DNA of 64,000 nt from Halomonas shengliensis. GTDB lineage: Bacteria > Pseudomonadota > Gammaproteobacteria > Pseudomonadales > Halomonadaceae. The translations under genes were made by a program, and so were the position numbers. Location of the stretch: assembly GCF_900104135.1 (NCBI RefSeq), contig NZ_FNIV01000001.1, positions 310,001 to 374,000 of the forward strand, given 5' to 3'. The notes under the pieces are model-generated. The model was given only the letters and a program-made list of their open reading frames with translations. It searched no databases and was not told the DNA's origin. Of the stretch, positions 57,440-64,000 are shown piece after piece. The number at the start of each line of letters is the position of its first letter. The stretch's first letter is position 1.

Positions 57440-57607
57440 GGGACCTTAAAGGTATTGACAATTTCATGCTGTTTCCCAATAATTTGAGAAGGCATAGGTA
57501 GCCTCCCTGCTGCGTTGGGAAATACCAAATTTACCTTCCAGTATTTACTTTGAAGCCAAGCAAGCAGCATGCTAACTATGATTAACATAGGGCTGTCGGA
57601 GTAAAAA

Positions 57608-58195
57608 ATGTTTGCATACAAAGAGTGCTTAGATAGTCTCAAATATCTAGCAAAGGTATCCATTTTCAATGACAAGTCTCATTGCCAGAAGCTTGACCTC
57701 TGTAGCCAAGAATTCGGCTTCAATAACTACCATCATTTAAAAAATACTTTACATAAATTACCTGAAGATCGATTTGGTAAAGTTTCTCTAAAATTAATGC
57801 GAAAATATTGCCAAGCTGCAAAGCCCAGCTTGAATGAAGATTATGTTGAGTTTTATGCTTTTCAAGGTATAGAAGCTGTTCAAGTTGCGTTCTATAGCCA
57901 ATGGGTCGGATGGGACAAGCTAGGGAGAGAAGTTAGAGAGCCGCGTCCATATTGTGGCAAAAGGAGCATTGATGGCCTGAGAGAGCTGTTTGAAACCCCT
58001 GTCTATGTGGTGGAAAATGACAAACAACTTATAAGCTGGCTGCATGACTGGTATGGTACTGCATTAATACCTGAAAAATTGGCGAAGAAATATTTCTCAG
58101 AAAAATTTGACAGAAGAAGGCTTGTCTGCGATGAAGTGAACATGGGTCTGGTTAGAGCGTGTGCGGAAGATCACAGCAATAATGTCGCTACATAG
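57608..58195 (+). CDS. Small protein of unknown function at island end
   Basis: This 195-residue protein has an N-terminal segment (ECLDSLKYLAKVSIFNDKSHCQKLDLCSQEFGFNNYHHLKNTL) that resembles the short helical motif K-LAK-L---H---L---A---GF-NWH-L seen in front of various toxin- and glyoxalase-like proteins. The rest (YVEFYAFQGIEAVQVAFYSQWVGWDKLG) is not recognised. The start ATG has GGAG upstream. It is AT-rich and the last convincing gene of the island. Confidence 0.65.
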   Translation: MFAYKECLDSLKYLAKVSIFNDKSHCQKLDLCSQEFGFNNYHHLKNTLHKLPEDRFGKVSLKLMRKYCQAAKPSLNEDYVEFYAFQGIEAVQVAFYSQWVGWDKLGREVREPRPYCGKRSIDGLRELFETPVYVVENDKQLISWLHDWYGTALIPEKLAKKYFSEKFDRRRLVCDEVNMGLVRACAEDHSNNVAT

Positions 58196-58878
58196 TCAAT
58201 TGCATAACAAAACTAGTCAGAGGTGGAGGGGTTGCCCGCGCCTCTGCTGGTGGCGTTGTAAGTTAGTATAATCCAATGGCCGATTCTGGCCGAATGCAGC
58301 CCTGCCAACCATATTACTGGACGGAAGGGCTACACCCTTGTTTTTCACCAGCCATCCCTTAACGGTATCTGCACCGTACTCCTATAAGTTACACAGTCTT
58401 TTCCAAAACATAACCCATAGCTTTGTTATGGAAAATTATTCCGCATAATGCTTAAAGCATTTCCAGCTGCAGCAGGCGAGGTGCCATTGTGTCGGTTAAC
58501 CGGGAGCGGGGCTTCCGGTCGCTTTAGGTGATCCGGAAGAAGAAGCGGCTAAAATTAACAAAAATGAGAACTATTCTTGACGAATGCCAGGTCACACAGC
58601 TCACCTTCAAAAAGTTAAGTTTTCCAGCCAAATTGGGCCCAAAAGCGGCAAAGCTAACCAAAGATGTTGGCTTTGAGTAAAGGTAGGAGGGGGAGCGGAC
58701 TACTGGGTAGTCTGGAAAGCCTGTTGTTCCGGGGGCTATCCATCCTTCCATAGAAATTTAACGAAAAGAGAATGGCGCAGAGGGCCATATTGCGCCATGG
58801 AGTTCCACTTGGTTGGGGGGTTGGCTGACCTCGGGATGATAGAGCCCGCAACGGGCAAAGGCCAGCCAGTGGGGTGGG
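58196..58878. other. Gene-poor right end of the island
   Basis: About 680 bp without a convincing gene. It holds border motif 6 (TGGCCGATTCTGGCCGAATG at 58277), the sequence AAAAGTTAAGTTTT at 58611 that nearly matches 29293 at the left end, and a hairpin at 58772-58798 (ATGGCGCA / TGCGCCAT, 11-nt loop). Composition changes back to chromosomal near 58.78-58.87 kb. Confidence 0.55.
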
Positions 58879-59082
58879 CTACTCCTCTTCGTCCACCGCC
58901 CAGTCGTCCTCGATGGCACGCCTCAGGCGGCGCTCCTCGAGCAGTGCCTCGACGCGGCGGCGGGCGCGCAGGGTCTCGGCACGGCTGGTGGCGCGGGGAC
59001 GCACGTAGTCGTCGTCGTTCACCGCGTCGGTGAGTTCCTGATCGTCGTCGTATCCGGGATCGAGAAGGGGTTCACGGCCCAT
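58879..59082 (-). CDS. PA3496-family putative envelope integrity protein
   Basis: This small protein of 67 residues has RARRRVEALLEERRLRRAIEDDW near the C-terminus and an acidic tail. The R/E-rich helix with LEERRLR matches the PA3496 family of small gammaproteobacterial proteins, annotated as putative envelope integrity factors. The role is not experimentally clear. It is the first chromosomal gene right of the island and reads leftwards, like ettA on the other side. Confidence 0.75.
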   Translation of the reverse strand: MGREPLLDPGYDDDQELTDAVNDDDYVRPRATSRAETLRARRRVEALLEERRLRRAIEDDWAVDEEE

Positions 59083-59174
59083 GTGGCAATCCTCCCATGG
59101 CCAGGGCCCGGAAGTTGCCGGGCCATCACACGATCGCTTCTCGTCCGCCGGTCACGTCACACATGCGAACCTGA

Positions 59175-59208
59175 AGCGCCCAGGCAGCAAGCTGGCTGCC
59201 TGGGCGCT
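59175..59208. terminator. Strong hairpin between PA3496-family gene and LOV gene
   Basis: A perfect 14-bp stem (AGCGCCCAGGCAGC / GCTGCCTGGGCGCT) with a 6-nt loop lies about 70 bp beyond the LOV gene's stop. No clear T run follows on the minus strand. It is likely a transcription-ending or processing hairpin for the LOV gene. Confidence 0.55.
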
Positions 59209-59276
59209 ATATATCTGCCTTGGGTGTGCAGTGCAAGCCCTTGAGGCCGGTTTTTTTCGCGGCGCCGCCGCGGGGC

Positions 59277-59711
59277 TCACTCCAGGCCGTGCTCGGCCTT
59301 GAGCCGCGCCAGCTCCTGCTGGGCCTCGACCCGCTCGGTGACGTCCTTCTGCACCCCGATGTAGTAGGTGAGGTTGTCGTCGTCATCATGCACCGGGGTG
59401 ATGGAGAGCTCGTTCCAGAACAGGGTGCCGTCCTTGCGGTAGTTGCGCAGCACGGTGCGGCAGGGGCGCCCCTCGGCCAGTGCCTTGCGCAGGGTGTCGA
59501 GCCCCTCCTGGTCGCGGTCGTCGTTCTGCAGGAAGCGACAGTCCTGGTAGAGGATCTCGTCGGCGCTGTAGCCGGTCAGGCGCTCGAAGCCCTTGTTCAC
59601 GTAGATCAGGATGTTCTCGTCGCCCTCCTGCTCGGCGACCACGATGCCGTCCTCCGAGGCGTCGACGATGCGCTCGAGCAGGTCGGGACTGATCAGGGGA
59701 GATCGTTTCAT
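59277..59711 (-). CDS. Short LOV-domain blue-light photoreceptor (PAS domain)
   Basis: This 144-residue protein is a single LOV (PAS) domain with short flanking helices. The flavin-adduct cysteine is in YQDCRFLQNDDRDQ (Cys58). The FMN-contact region is NYRKDGTLFWNELSITPV, and the conserved Gln is in YYIGVQKDVT (Gln121). The layout closely matches the short LOV proteins PpSB1/PpSB2 of Pseudomonas putida, which lack an effector domain and signal through dimer rearrangement. The C-terminal helix (ERVEAQQELARLKAEHGL) is the likely dimer element. No effector partner is adjacent. Confidence 0.9.
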   Translation of the reverse strand: MKRSPLISPDLLERIVDASEDGIVVAEQEGDENILIYVNKGFERLTGYSADEILYQDCRFLQNDDRDQEGLDTLRKALAEGRPCRTVLRNYRKDGTLFWNELSITPVHDDDDNLTYYIGVQKDVTERVEAQQELARLKAEHGLE

Positions 59712-59848
59712 GCTGGGCGTTCCTGTCGCGGATCCTGTCCTGGCCGCCCGGGGGAGACGGCGTGCGTGTTGCCGCTAGTGTGCCAGATATCATGGCCAGT
59801 GGGCGGCGGGATTTCAACGCGGCACCGGCGCGGACCTCCCCGGGCCAT

Positions 59849-61162
59849 TCACTCCACCTCGGGCAGGCGGCTGGCGCTGGCGGCGGCCGCCAGCGCCATG
59901 CCGGCGAGCACCACCAGCAGCGCGGCGCCGCCCAGCCACTGGCCCAGGGCGCCCACGGCACCGCCCACCACCAGCAGCAGCACCCCGGTAAGGGTGTTGG
60001 AGAGCGCCACGTAGAGGGCGCGCTTGTCGCTGCCCGCCATGTCCACCACATAGGTCTTGCGGCCCAGGCGCACCCCGGCGTGCACGATCACCAGCAGCGC
60101 ATAGACCAGCGCATAGGGCCACACCGTCTGGGTCCAGCCCCCCGGCAGCCAGGCGACCAGCGCGCCCAGCAGGCAGCAGGCCGCCGCCCCCAGGCCGGCG
60201 TCGCGCATCACCTTGCGGCTCGAGGCATCGGCGCGCTTGCCCCAGACGGGATTCGCCAGCATGCCGGCGACGCCGGAGACCACGATCAGCACCCCCAGGC
60301 CACCCAGCTCGGTGCCGCTCTGCTGCTGCCCGAGCAGCGCCACCCAGGGCAGCGCCAGGGCACTGGCCAGCAGCAGGGCGCGGGCGACGTTGAAGTGCAG
60401 GAAGGCGCGGTCATCGCGCAGCAGGCGCAGGCCCAGCTTGATGCTGTCCCAGGCGTTCTCGCCACCCTCCACCGCCCCAGGGGCCTCGCGGAGTCGCGCC
60501 GCGCACAGCGCGTTGAGCGCCCAGCCCAGGGCCGCCACGCCCAGCAGCACCGCCAGGGCCAGCTCGCCGGGGCGGTCCTCGAAGAGCATCAGCACGCCGC
60601 CGGCGGCCAGGGTCACCGCACCCGCCACGCTGCCGCTCCAGCCCATCAGGGTGCCGCGGCGTCGCTTGGCGATGGTCTTGCCCAGCACGTCCTTGGTGGC
60701 GATGGAGGAGAGCCCCCGGGCCAGCGACAGCGCCACCAGCACGCCCAGCACCAGGGCGCCGCCCAGCCCACCGGAGCCGGCCAGCGCGAGCAGGGCGAGC
60801 GCCGCGGCGGCCGCCGCCTGGAGCAGCCCGCCGGCCACCCAGACCCACTTGCGCCGTGGCTTCTGGCGGATGAAGCCGGCCACGAACAGCTGCGGCAGCA
60901 GGGCGCCGGCCTCGCGGATCGGCACCAGCAGGCCCACCATCCACAGCGGCGCGCCGATCACCCCGAGCAGCCAGGGCAGCACCAGCCGGGCGCTGGCGAG
61001 CTCGTCGGCGAGCTTGTTGCCCAGCGAGGCGACTAGGTGCAGGAAGAAGCTGCGCGGCTGCTCGTCGCACGCCTCGTCGGGGATGTCCCGGCACATCCGG
61101 CTGTCCTCTTCGCCGGTCAACCATTCGTAGAGGCGGCGCTGACTGATCTCGGGGGCGGCCAT
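59849..61162 (-). CDS. MFS transporter
   Basis: This 437-residue major facilitator superfamily protein has about twelve hydrophobic segments, beginning LVLPWLLGVIGAPLWMVGLLVPIREAGALLPQ. It has a soluble N-terminal part of about 50 residues (RLYEWLTGEEDSRMCRDIPDEA). The frame is open much further upstream, but the ATG at 61162 has GAGGAG and a sensible N-terminus. The transported substrate is unknown. Confidence 0.85.
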   Translation of the reverse strand: MAAPEISQRRLYEWLTGEEDSRMCRDIPDEACDEQPRSFFLHLVASLGNKLADELASARLVLPWLLGVIGAPLWMVGLLVPIREAGALLPQLFVAGFIRQKPRRKWVWVAGGLLQAAAAAALALLALAGSGGLGGALVLGVLVALSLARGLSSIATKDVLGKTIAKRRRGTLMGWSGSVAGAVTLAAGGVLMLFEDRPGELALAVLLGVAALGWALNALCAARLREAPGAVEGGENAWDSIKLGLRLLRDDRAFLHFNVARALLLASALALPWVALLGQQQSGTELGGLGVLIVVSGVAGMLANPVWGKRADASSRKVMRDAGLGAAACCLLGALVAWLPGGWTQTVWPYALVYALLVIVHAGVRLGRKTYVVDMAGSDKRALYVALSNTLTGVLLLVVGGAVGALGQWLGGAALLVVLAGMALAAAASASRLPEVE

Positions 61163-61265
61163 GGGGGCTCCTCGCTGGTAGGATGGACGCCCATTGTCGC
61201 GACTGTGAGGACGCCGTGTCACCCGTTGGAATTCCCTGCTGCCCTCCTGCCCCGAGGCCGCTGCC

Positions 61266-62150
61266 ATGACCCGAGACGGCCAGGCGATGCTGTTCGGCCT
61301 CGGTGCCGTGGCGCTGTGGTCCACGGTGGCCACGGCGTTCAAGGTGGCGCTGGGCCACATGAGTCCGCTGGCGCTGATGTGGCTCGCCTCGCTGGTCTCC
61401 TGGGCGCTGATCGGCGTGCTGGTGGCGCGCCAGGGCCTGTTGGGACAGGCGCTGCGCCGCGGCTGGTGCACCGCCGCCTGGGCCGGGCTGATGAACCCTG
61501 TGGCCTACTACCTGGTGCTGTTCGGTGCCTACGACCGCCTGCCGGGCCAGGAGGCCATGGCCCTCAACTACACCTGGGCGCTGGCCATGGCCTTCCTGGC
61601 GGTGCCGCTGCTCGGCCAGCGGCTGACCCGCACGGACGTCGCGGCGGGGCTGATCGCCTATGCCGGCGTCTGGGTGATCGCCACCCGCGGGGCGGTGCTC
61701 GACGTGGCCTTCGCCGACCCCCTGGGCGTCGCCATGGCGCTCGCCTCCACGCTGATCTGGGCGCTCTACTGGCTGCTCAACGCCCGTGACCATCGCCCGC
61801 CGCTGGTGGCCCAGTGGCAGAACTTCAGCGTCGGGCTGCCGGTGCTCACCGCGCTGCTGCTGGCCGGGCCGGGCCTTGCGTGGCACGGCTGGACGGCGCT
61901 GGGGGCGGGGGTCTACGTGGGGCTCTTCGAGATGGGCATCGCCTTCGTGCTGTGGCAGCTCGCCGTGCATACGGTGTCGCGCACGGCGAAGGTCTCCAAC
62001 CTGATCTTCCTCTCGCCGCCGGTGTCGCTGCTGCTGCTCTACCTGGTGGTGGACGAGCCGATCCTGCCGTCTACCCTGGTCGGCCTGGTGCTGATCCTCG
62101 CCGGCCTCGGCCTGCAGCAGTGGCAGAAGGCGCCGGCGGCAGCGCAGTAG
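61266..62150 (+). CDS. EamA/DMT-family transporter
   Basis: This 294-residue inner-membrane transporter has ten predicted segments in two EamA repeats. The first repeat starts LFGLGAVALWSTVATAFKVAL. The second includes LGVAMALASTLIWALYWLLNARD. It ends LVGLVLILAGLGLQQW. DMT proteins usually export amino acids or other small metabolites; the substrate cannot be told. It diverges from the MFS gene (103-bp gap) and converges on tesA. Confidence 0.9.
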   Translation: MTRDGQAMLFGLGAVALWSTVATAFKVALGHMSPLALMWLASLVSWALIGVLVARQGLLGQALRRGWCTAAWAGLMNPVAYYLVLFGAYDRLPGQEAMALNYTWALAMAFLAVPLLGQRLTRTDVAAGLIAYAGVWVIATRGAVLDVAFADPLGVAMALASTLIWALYWLLNARDHRPPLVAQWQNFSVGLPVLTALLLAGPGLAWHGWTALGAGVYVGLFEMGIAFVLWQLAVHTVSRTAKVSNLIFLSPPVSLLLLYLVVDEPILPSTLVGLVLILAGLGLQQWQKAPAAAQ

Positions 62151-62174
62151 GCGACTCGAAAGCCCGCAACGGCG

Positions 62175-62846
62175 TCAGCCCTGCGCCTCGGCCAGGGCCA
62201 GGCCGTTCTCCTCGAGCAGCGGTGCCAGCGTCGGCCAGACGTTCTCCAGGATGACCGGCTGGGCGGCGGCGGTGGGGTGGATGCCGTCGTCCTGCATCAG
62301 CGTCTCCTCCAGCGCCACCCCCTCGAGCAGGAAGGGCACCAGCGGCAGGTCGTAGTCGTCGGCCAGGCGGTGGTAGACCCCGGTGAAGGCGTCGCGGTAG
62401 GCCTGGCCGTAGTTGGGCGGGATGTCGATGCCCAGCAGCAGCACCTCGGCGCCCGCCTCTTGGCTCGCCTCGACCATGCGCCGCATGTTGGCCTGGAACT
62501 GTCCCGGCGGCAGGCCGCGCAGGCCGTCGTTGCCGCCCAGCTCGAGCAGAACGATGTCGGGGTCATGCTGTCCGAGAAGCTCGGGCAGCCGGGTCGCGCC
62601 GCCGCTGGAGGTCTCGCCGCTGATGCTCGCGTTGACCACCCGCGCCTTCCCGTCGAGGCGCGCCTGCAGCAGACTGACCCAGCCGGCGTCGGCCTCGATG
62701 CCATAGGCGGCACTCAGGCTGTCGCCCATCACCAGCAGGGTGGGGCGTTCCTCGGCAGGCGCGGCCTGGGTCCAGAGCACCAGGGCCAGGGCCAGCAGCC
62801 AGCCCAGCGAGCAACGCAACGCAACAGCAGGGGATCTTGTGATCAT
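62175..62846 (-). CDS. tesA: Arylesterase / acyl-CoA thioesterase I (TesA), periplasmic
   Basis: This GDSL-family hydrolase (223 residues) acts on acyl esters in the periplasm (thioesterase I / protease I / lysophospholipase L1 type). A signal peptide is visible (LGWLLALALVLWTQAAPAEE). The catalytic Ser is in VMGDSLSAAYG, GGND follows in LELGGNDGLRG, and the Asp-His pair is in DDGIHPTAAAQPVI. It is divergent from the ybbA-like ABC gene, and their start codons overlap at CATG, an extreme packing of the usual tesA-ybbA arrangement. Confidence 0.95.
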   Translation of the reverse strand: MITRSPAVALRCSLGWLLALALVLWTQAAPAEERPTLLVMGDSLSAAYGIEADAGWVSLLQARLDGKARVVNASISGETSSGGATRLPELLGQHDPDIVLLELGGNDGLRGLPPGQFQANMRRMVEASQEAGAEVLLLGIDIPPNYGQAYRDAFTGVYHRLADDYDLPLVPFLLEGVALEETLMQDDGIHPTAAAQPVILENVWPTLAPLLEENGLALAEAQG

Positions 62847-63564
62847 GAAGGCGACCTCTCAGCGGAACACGACACCGATTCTACACGCCGAGCACCTCTG
62901 CAAGGAGGTGGCCAGCGGCGAACGGCGGCTCACCATTCTGAATGATCTGGCGCTCTCGGTGTTCCCCGGCGAGACGGTGGCGATCCTCGGCCAGAGCGGC
63001 GCCGGCAAGTCGACCCTGCTGGGGCTGCTGGCCGGTCTCGACCTGCCCACCTCCGGCGAGCTCTCGATGTTCGGCCACCTCCTCGCCGAGCTCGACGAGG
63101 ATGGCCGGGCACGGCTGCGCGCCGGCCGGGTGGGCTTCGTGTTCCAGAACTTCCAGTTGCTGCCCACCCTCACGGCGCTGGAGAACGTGATGCTGCCGCT
63201 GGAGCTCTCGCCACGGGCCGGCGCCGAGGCGCGCGCCCGGGAGTGGCTGGAGCGGGTGGGGCTGGGCGAGCGCCTGGACCACCTGCCCAAGCAGCTCTCC
63301 GGCGGCGAACAGCAGCGGGTGGCCCTGGCCCGGGCCTTCGTCACCGGCGCCGAGCTGGTGTTCGCCGACGAGCCCACCGGCAACCTCGACCCCGACACCG
63401 GCGAGCGCATCATCGAGGCACTGTTCGCCCTCAACCGCGAGGCCGGCACCACCCTGGTGCTGGTCACCCACGATCACGCCCTGGCGCGGCGCTGCGATCG
63501 CAGCCTGCGCCTGGACCACGGCCGCCTGACCGAGATGATGACCCTCGACGAGGTGAGCGCATGA
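62845..63564 (+). CDS. ybbA: ABC transporter ATP-binding protein, YbbA/LolD-like
   Basis: This 239-residue ATPase has Walker A GQSGAGKSTLL, the signature LSGGEQQRVALARAF, Walker B LVFADEPTGNLD and the switch VTHDHALA. It belongs to the MacB/LolD-like group and pairs with the following FtsX-type permease. The ATG at 62845 overlaps the divergent tesA start; its ribosome site would lie within tesA codons. The stop overlaps the permease start (ATGA). In E. coli YbbA-YbbP sits opposite tesA, as here. The function of the pair is not settled. Confidence 0.92.
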   Translation: MKATSQRNTTPILHAEHLCKEVASGERRLTILNDLALSVFPGETVAILGQSGAGKSTLLGLLAGLDLPTSGELSMFGHLLAELDEDGRARLRAGRVGFVFQNFQLLPTLTALENVMLPLELSPRAGAEARAREWLERVGLGERLDHLPKQLSGGEQQRVALARAFVTGAELVFADEPTGNLDPDTGERIIEALFALNREAGTTLVLVTHDHALARRCDRSLRLDHGRLTEMMTLDEVSA

Positions 63565-64000
63565 GTCGGCCCGCCCTGCGCCTGGCGCGCTTCTCGGCGC
63601 GGGGGCTGGCACGGGACCTGCGCGCCGCCGACGTGCGTGCGCTTTTCGTCGCCCTGGCCCTGGCGGTGGCCGCCTCCACCATGATCGGCTTCTTCCTGGA
63701 CCGCCTCGACCGCGGCCTGACCCGCCAGGCGAGCCAGCTGCTGGGCGGCGACCTGGTGCTGGAGCAGGCGCGGCCCTTCGATGACGCCCTGCGCGCCGAG
63801 CTCGAGGAGGCCGGCCTGGTGCTCAGCGACCAGATCGACATGGTCTCCATGGTCAGCTTCGACGACGCCTTCCAGCCGGCCAGCCTCAAGGTGGTGGACG
63901 ACCGCTACCCCCTCTATGGCGCGGCGGAGGTGGACCTGGGGGAGGGCGTCGAGACCCTGGCGCGCGGCCCCGCCCCCGGCGAGGTGTGGCTGGCGCCGCG
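63561..64000 (+). CDS. ybbP: ABC transporter permease, YbbP/FtsX-like (partial, C-terminus beyond window)
   Basis: From the ATG at 63561 the frame gives MSRPALRLARFSARGLARDLRAADVRALFVALALAVAAST with an N-terminal membrane segment. A periplasmic MacB-type part follows, containing SQLLGGDLVLEQARPFDDALRAELEEAGL. It overlaps the ATPase gene by 4 nt and is cut by the window end. E. coli YbbP is about 800 residues, so only the first sixth is seen here. Confidence 0.88.
   Translation, partial: MSRPALRLARFSARGLARDLRAADVRALFVALALAVAASTMIGFFLDRLDRGLTRQASQLLGGDLVLEQARPFDDALRAELEEAGLVLSDQIDMVSMVSFDDAFQPASLKVVDDRYPLYGAAEVDLGEGVETLARGPAPGEVWLAP

Larger units (their letters stand above)
29175..58870 (+). 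mobile_element. Composite defence island with multi-recombinase module
   Basis: From just upstream of ettA to the PA3496-family gene, about 29.7 kb, all convincing genes read rightwards and are less GC-rich than the flanks, with several internal composition steps. It starts with three tyrosine recombinases plus a small coiled-coil protein. It continues with type I BREX, a Kiwa-like pair, a HicA-like pair, an antitoxin-like chimera and several single defence-like genes. The borders are inferred from gene direction and composition. A 14-bp near-identical pair, AAAAGTCAAGTTTT at 29293 and AAAAGTTAAGTTTT at 58611, is the only end-to-end match I found, and it is weak as an att site. Confidence 0.75.

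Noticed and set aside
57267-57449. 60-residue frame after the SDR gene
   Set aside because: Contains repeat copy B and no recognisable protein feature; its resemblance to the 52247 frame comes from the shared repeat.

Overview
The window is high-GC chromosomal DNA of a halophilic gammaproteobacterium, most likely a Halomonas or close relative (Halomonadaceae). The basis is gene content and order: a fused FPr/enzyme I fruBKA operon with cra, an Entner-Doudoroff glucose block, the ftsB-ispD-ispF-truD-surE-pcm-nlpD-rpoS run, and an intergenic palindromic repeat that I recall as common in Halomonas. No genus-level marker such as rRNA is present, and I saw no tRNA or CRISPR array.

Layout. (1) 1-13.8 kb, sugar uptake and catabolism: fruA (cut by the window edge), fruK and fruB overlap as one operon read leftwards. 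They diverge from cra across two Cra-like operators. Next comes a translationally coupled glk-mutarotase-aldo/keto reductase-fructokinase operon, then edd and an aldehyde dehydrogenase. (2) 13.8-24.6 kb, housekeeping: a FemAB/GNAT-like protein, ftsB, ispD, ispF, truD, surE, pcm, a DUF368 (PopT-type) membrane protein, nlpD, rpoS with a structured leader, alr and an LpxL-type acyltransferase. (3) 24.6-29.2 kb: a DUF2254 membrane protein, a complete ISL3-family insertion sequence with matching terminal repeats and a perfect 8-bp target duplication, and ettA with its terminator.

(4) 29.2-58.9 kb, a composite defence island. All its genes read rightwards and its base composition shifts several times. 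It opens with three overlapping tyrosine recombinases plus a small coiled-coil protein, a multi-recombinase mobility module. A full type I BREX locus follows: brxA, brxB, brxC, pglX, pglZ, brxL. Two foreign pairs sit inside it: an AT-rich KwaA/KwaB (Kiwa) pair between pglX and pglZ, and a HicA-like protein with a DNA-binding-like partner between pglZ and brxL. The pglX recognition-domain region is itself an AT-rich patch. After brxL come an acidic small protein and an antitoxin-like chimera. Then follows a series of single genes or small operons: a 95-residue protein with a TIR-domain protein, a DUF6602 nuclease-like protein, a membrane-anchored unknown, a YgfF-like SDR and a small unknown. 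These are separated by recurring short motifs (CCGCT...TGGCCG), and a 40-bp repeat is present at 52.42 and 57.40 kb.

(5) 58.9-64.0 kb, chromosome again: a PA3496-family protein, a short LOV blue-light photoreceptor, an MFS transporter, an EamA transporter, tesA, and the ybbA-like ATPase and ybbP-like permease pair, the latter cut by the window end.

The strongest candidates for something new are the gene pairs inserted into the BREX operon, the TIR two-gene unit, and the repeat-delimited cassettes on the right side of the island.
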